A stretch of 6,534 nt of DNA. It comes from Spirochaetaceae bacterium (lineage in GTDB: Bacteria; Spirochaetota; Spirochaetia; Treponematales; Breznakiellaceae). Below the pieces are notes generated by a model. The model worked only from the letters and a program-made list of their open reading frames with translations. It searched no databases and had not been told where the DNA came from. The stretch is taken from positions 1 through 6,534 of the forward strand of contig JAISQV010000058.1 of NCBI GenBank assembly GCA_031273985.1, given 5' to 3'. Each line of letters starts with the position of its first letter. The first letter of the stretch is position 1. The position numbers and the translations under genes are program-made. Of the stretch, positions 5,519-6,534 are shown in pieces.

Positions 5519-6148
5519 GGGGCCGAAGCGGGCTATCCGCTCGTAGTGGAGTTTCGTGGGGTAGCCCTTGTGTTGCTCGTAGCCGTACTCCGGGTAAAGC
5601 CAGGAGTAGCGCTCCATGACCCGGTCCCGGGCGGTCTTGGCGATGATTGAGGCGGCCATGACTTCGGGGATTTGGGCGTCCGCCTTGACCAGCGCCCGGC
5701 AGGCTACGGGAAGCTCCGGGGCAAAGCGCCCGTCGGCTATGGCGGTGATCCTCCCGTCTGAGGACGGGATGCCCGTAGACGGGCCGCCGGCGGGCGGGGC
5801 CAGCAGCGCTGCGCAGCGCGGGTCCGCCGCCATGACGAGGAAAGCGCGCCTCATGGCCAGAAGACTCGCGTGGTGTATGTTGATCGCGTCAATCTCGGCG
5901 GCGGAGACCCAGCCTATGCCCCAAAGGGCGCCGCTCCCGTAAAGGGCCTCCCTGGCCCGCTCCCGTGCGGCGGGGCTCAGCTTCTTTGAATCCTCCAGCA
6001 GTTCCAGGGGAAAGCCCTCCGGCAGAATCACTGCGGCGGCGCAGACGGGGCCCGCCAAAGGCCCCCGCCCCGCCTCATCGAGCCCGCAAAGCGCCCCCTC
6101 AGGGGAGCACGCTCTCCAGCGCGGGGCGGAGCCCTTCGTCATCGCCAT
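5483..6148 (-). CDS. rnhB: ribonuclease HII
   Basis: Ribonuclease HII (221 residues from this start) cuts the RNA strand of RNA-DNA hybrids and removes misincorporated ribonucleotides. Seen here: DEAGRGPLAGPV with catalytic D24 and E25, DSKKLS at 53-58, the third acid D139 in ADGR, the fourth D157 in VKADAQIPE, the SIIAKTARDR helix, QHKGYPT, and a C-terminal FGPSPIQRMSF ending two residues past the family's usual RRSF. All four catalytic acids are present, so it should be active. The open frame extends to 6193, but GGAGG at 6158-6162 lies 9 bases before the ATG at 6148, which I chose. ATG 6142 is an alternative. A 20-residue Pro/Gly/Ser-rich insertion lies before the third acid. The gene start overlaps the upstream phosphoribosyltransferase by 50 bases, suggesting coupling. 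Confidence 0.95.
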   Translation of the reverse strand: MAMTKGSAPRWRACSPEGALCGLDEAGRGPLAGPVCAAAVILPEGFPLELLEDSKKLSPAARERAREALYGSGALWGIGWVSAAEIDAINIHHASLLAMRRAFLVMAADPRCAALLAPPAGGPSTGIPSSDGRITAIADGRFAPELPVACRALVKADAQIPEVMAASIIAKTARDRVMERYSWLYPEYGYEQHKGYPTKLHYERIARFGPSPIQRMSFRWN

Positions 6149-6534
6149 AGTAATGTTCCTCCAGCTCCTCTGCGGAAAGCCCCACGAGCTCATGACTCAT
6201 GTAGTGTATCCACAGGGGATCGTCCCCCAGGGAAAGATCGTGCCTCCGGCACCAGTAATCCGGCTGAATGGGGAGCTGCTCCTCCTGATCCCTGAAAAAC
6301 TTGTAATCGTGCACCGCCACCTTCAGGTCCCGCCGGGGTATCCCCCGGTCCAGAATGATCCCCGCCAGATGGTTCACCGTCTTTCCGGTATCAAAAATAT
6401 CGTCCACCAGCAGCACCCGGTCCCCGACCCTGAGATGGGCCGGATCGTAAGTCCAGCCCTCGACCCGGATATGCTCCGCCTCCCCCACCCCGGTATAGGA
6501 GCGGGCCACCACCGCCGCGTAGTAAACCGGCCTT
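6099..6534 (-). CDS. phosphoribosyltransferase, COG2236-like, 5' end beyond the window
   Basis: Type I phosphoribosyltransferases join a base to PRPP, here most likely in purine salvage. The visible 145 residues run from RPVYYAAVVARSYTG at the edge to a TGA ending at 6099. The PRPP-binding signature VLLVDDIFDTGKT is intact. The following part (HLAGIILDRGIP, KVAVHDYKFF, PDYWCRRHD, LWIHYMSHE) fits the COG2236/Hpr1 subgroup rather than classical Hpt or Apt. A GTG at 6512 could be read as a start, but the frame stays open to the window edge, and family members need an N-terminal part before this point, so I treat it as cut. The gene overlaps rnhB by 50 bases and is probably cotranscribed with it. 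Base specificity (hypoxanthine, guanine or xanthine) cannot be judged. Confidence 0.85.
   Translation of the reverse strand, partial: RPVYYAAVVARSYTGVGEAEHIRVEGWTYDPAHLRVGDRVLLVDDIFDTGKTVNHLAGIILDRGIPRRDLKVAVHDYKFFRDQEEQLPIQPDYWCRRHDLSLGDDPLWIHYMSHELVGLSAEELEEHYYGDDEGLRPALESVLP
6158..6162 (-). promoter_or_regulatory. ribosome binding site that sets the rnhB start
   Basis: GGAGG on the minus strand, 9 bases before ATG 6148, lies inside the coding sequence of the upstream phosphoribosyltransferase. It favours the 6148 start over the longer frame from 6193 and over ATG 6142 (15 bases away). Confidence 0.7.

Overview
The window looks like a piece of chromosome from a GC-rich, Treponema-like spirochaete. 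This is inferred from the protein families, not proven. The strongest pointers are a single-PUR-domain nucleic-acid-binding protein (DUF3276/BpuR type), a SASHNP-type phosphohexomutase with the N-terminal 'ILSASGWR' signature, and a large periplasm-exported beta-barrel protein with a Wzi-like motif. The left edge is a 60-base block that is almost pure C and is probably a contig-end or sequencing artefact.

Layout, left to right. (1) Positions 1-283 hold the C block and the 3' end of an unrecognised open frame on the + strand, followed by a strong hairpin. (2) Positions 332-912 hold a minus-strand type II toxin-antitoxin pair of the HigB/RelE-like toxin plus COG3636-like HTH antitoxin kind. The antitoxin is intact. 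The toxin carries a one-base deletion after codon 9, so it is a likely pseudogene. This stretch is visibly more AT-rich than the right-hand genes. (3) Positions 1092-1426 hold a minus-strand tRNA unit: putative promoter, tRNA-Thr(UGU), tRNA-Tyr(GUA) and a clear intrinsic terminator. (4) Positions 1452-5518 look like a + strand operon. A TTGCAG-17-TATACT promoter sits almost on top of the start of a phosphoglucomutase/phosphomannomutase gene. It is followed after 6 bases by the PUR-domain gene and after 3 more bases by the outer-membrane beta-barrel gene. (5) On the opposite strand, a COG2236-type phosphoribosyltransferase (cut by the right edge) overlaps the start of rnhB (ribonuclease HII) by 50 bases. 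rnhB in turn converges on the outer-membrane gene with a 36-base tail-to-tail overlap.

How the genes may work together: the mutase supplies sugar-1-phosphates for glycan precursors. The barrel protein resembles the Wzi capsule-attachment family, so the operon may link sugar metabolism to surface glycan, but this is inference. The PUR protein could be a regulator of nucleic-acid metabolism, as BpuR is in Borrelia. rnhB and the phosphoribosyltransferase are housekeeping functions in nucleic-acid maintenance and purine salvage.

I found no CRISPR array, insertion sequence or clearly novel multi-gene system. The points most worth a second look are the broken toxin beside an intact antitoxin, the near-leaderless promoter of the mutase operon, the palindromic insertion inside rnhB, and the C-terminal extension of the barrel protein into the rnhB overlap.
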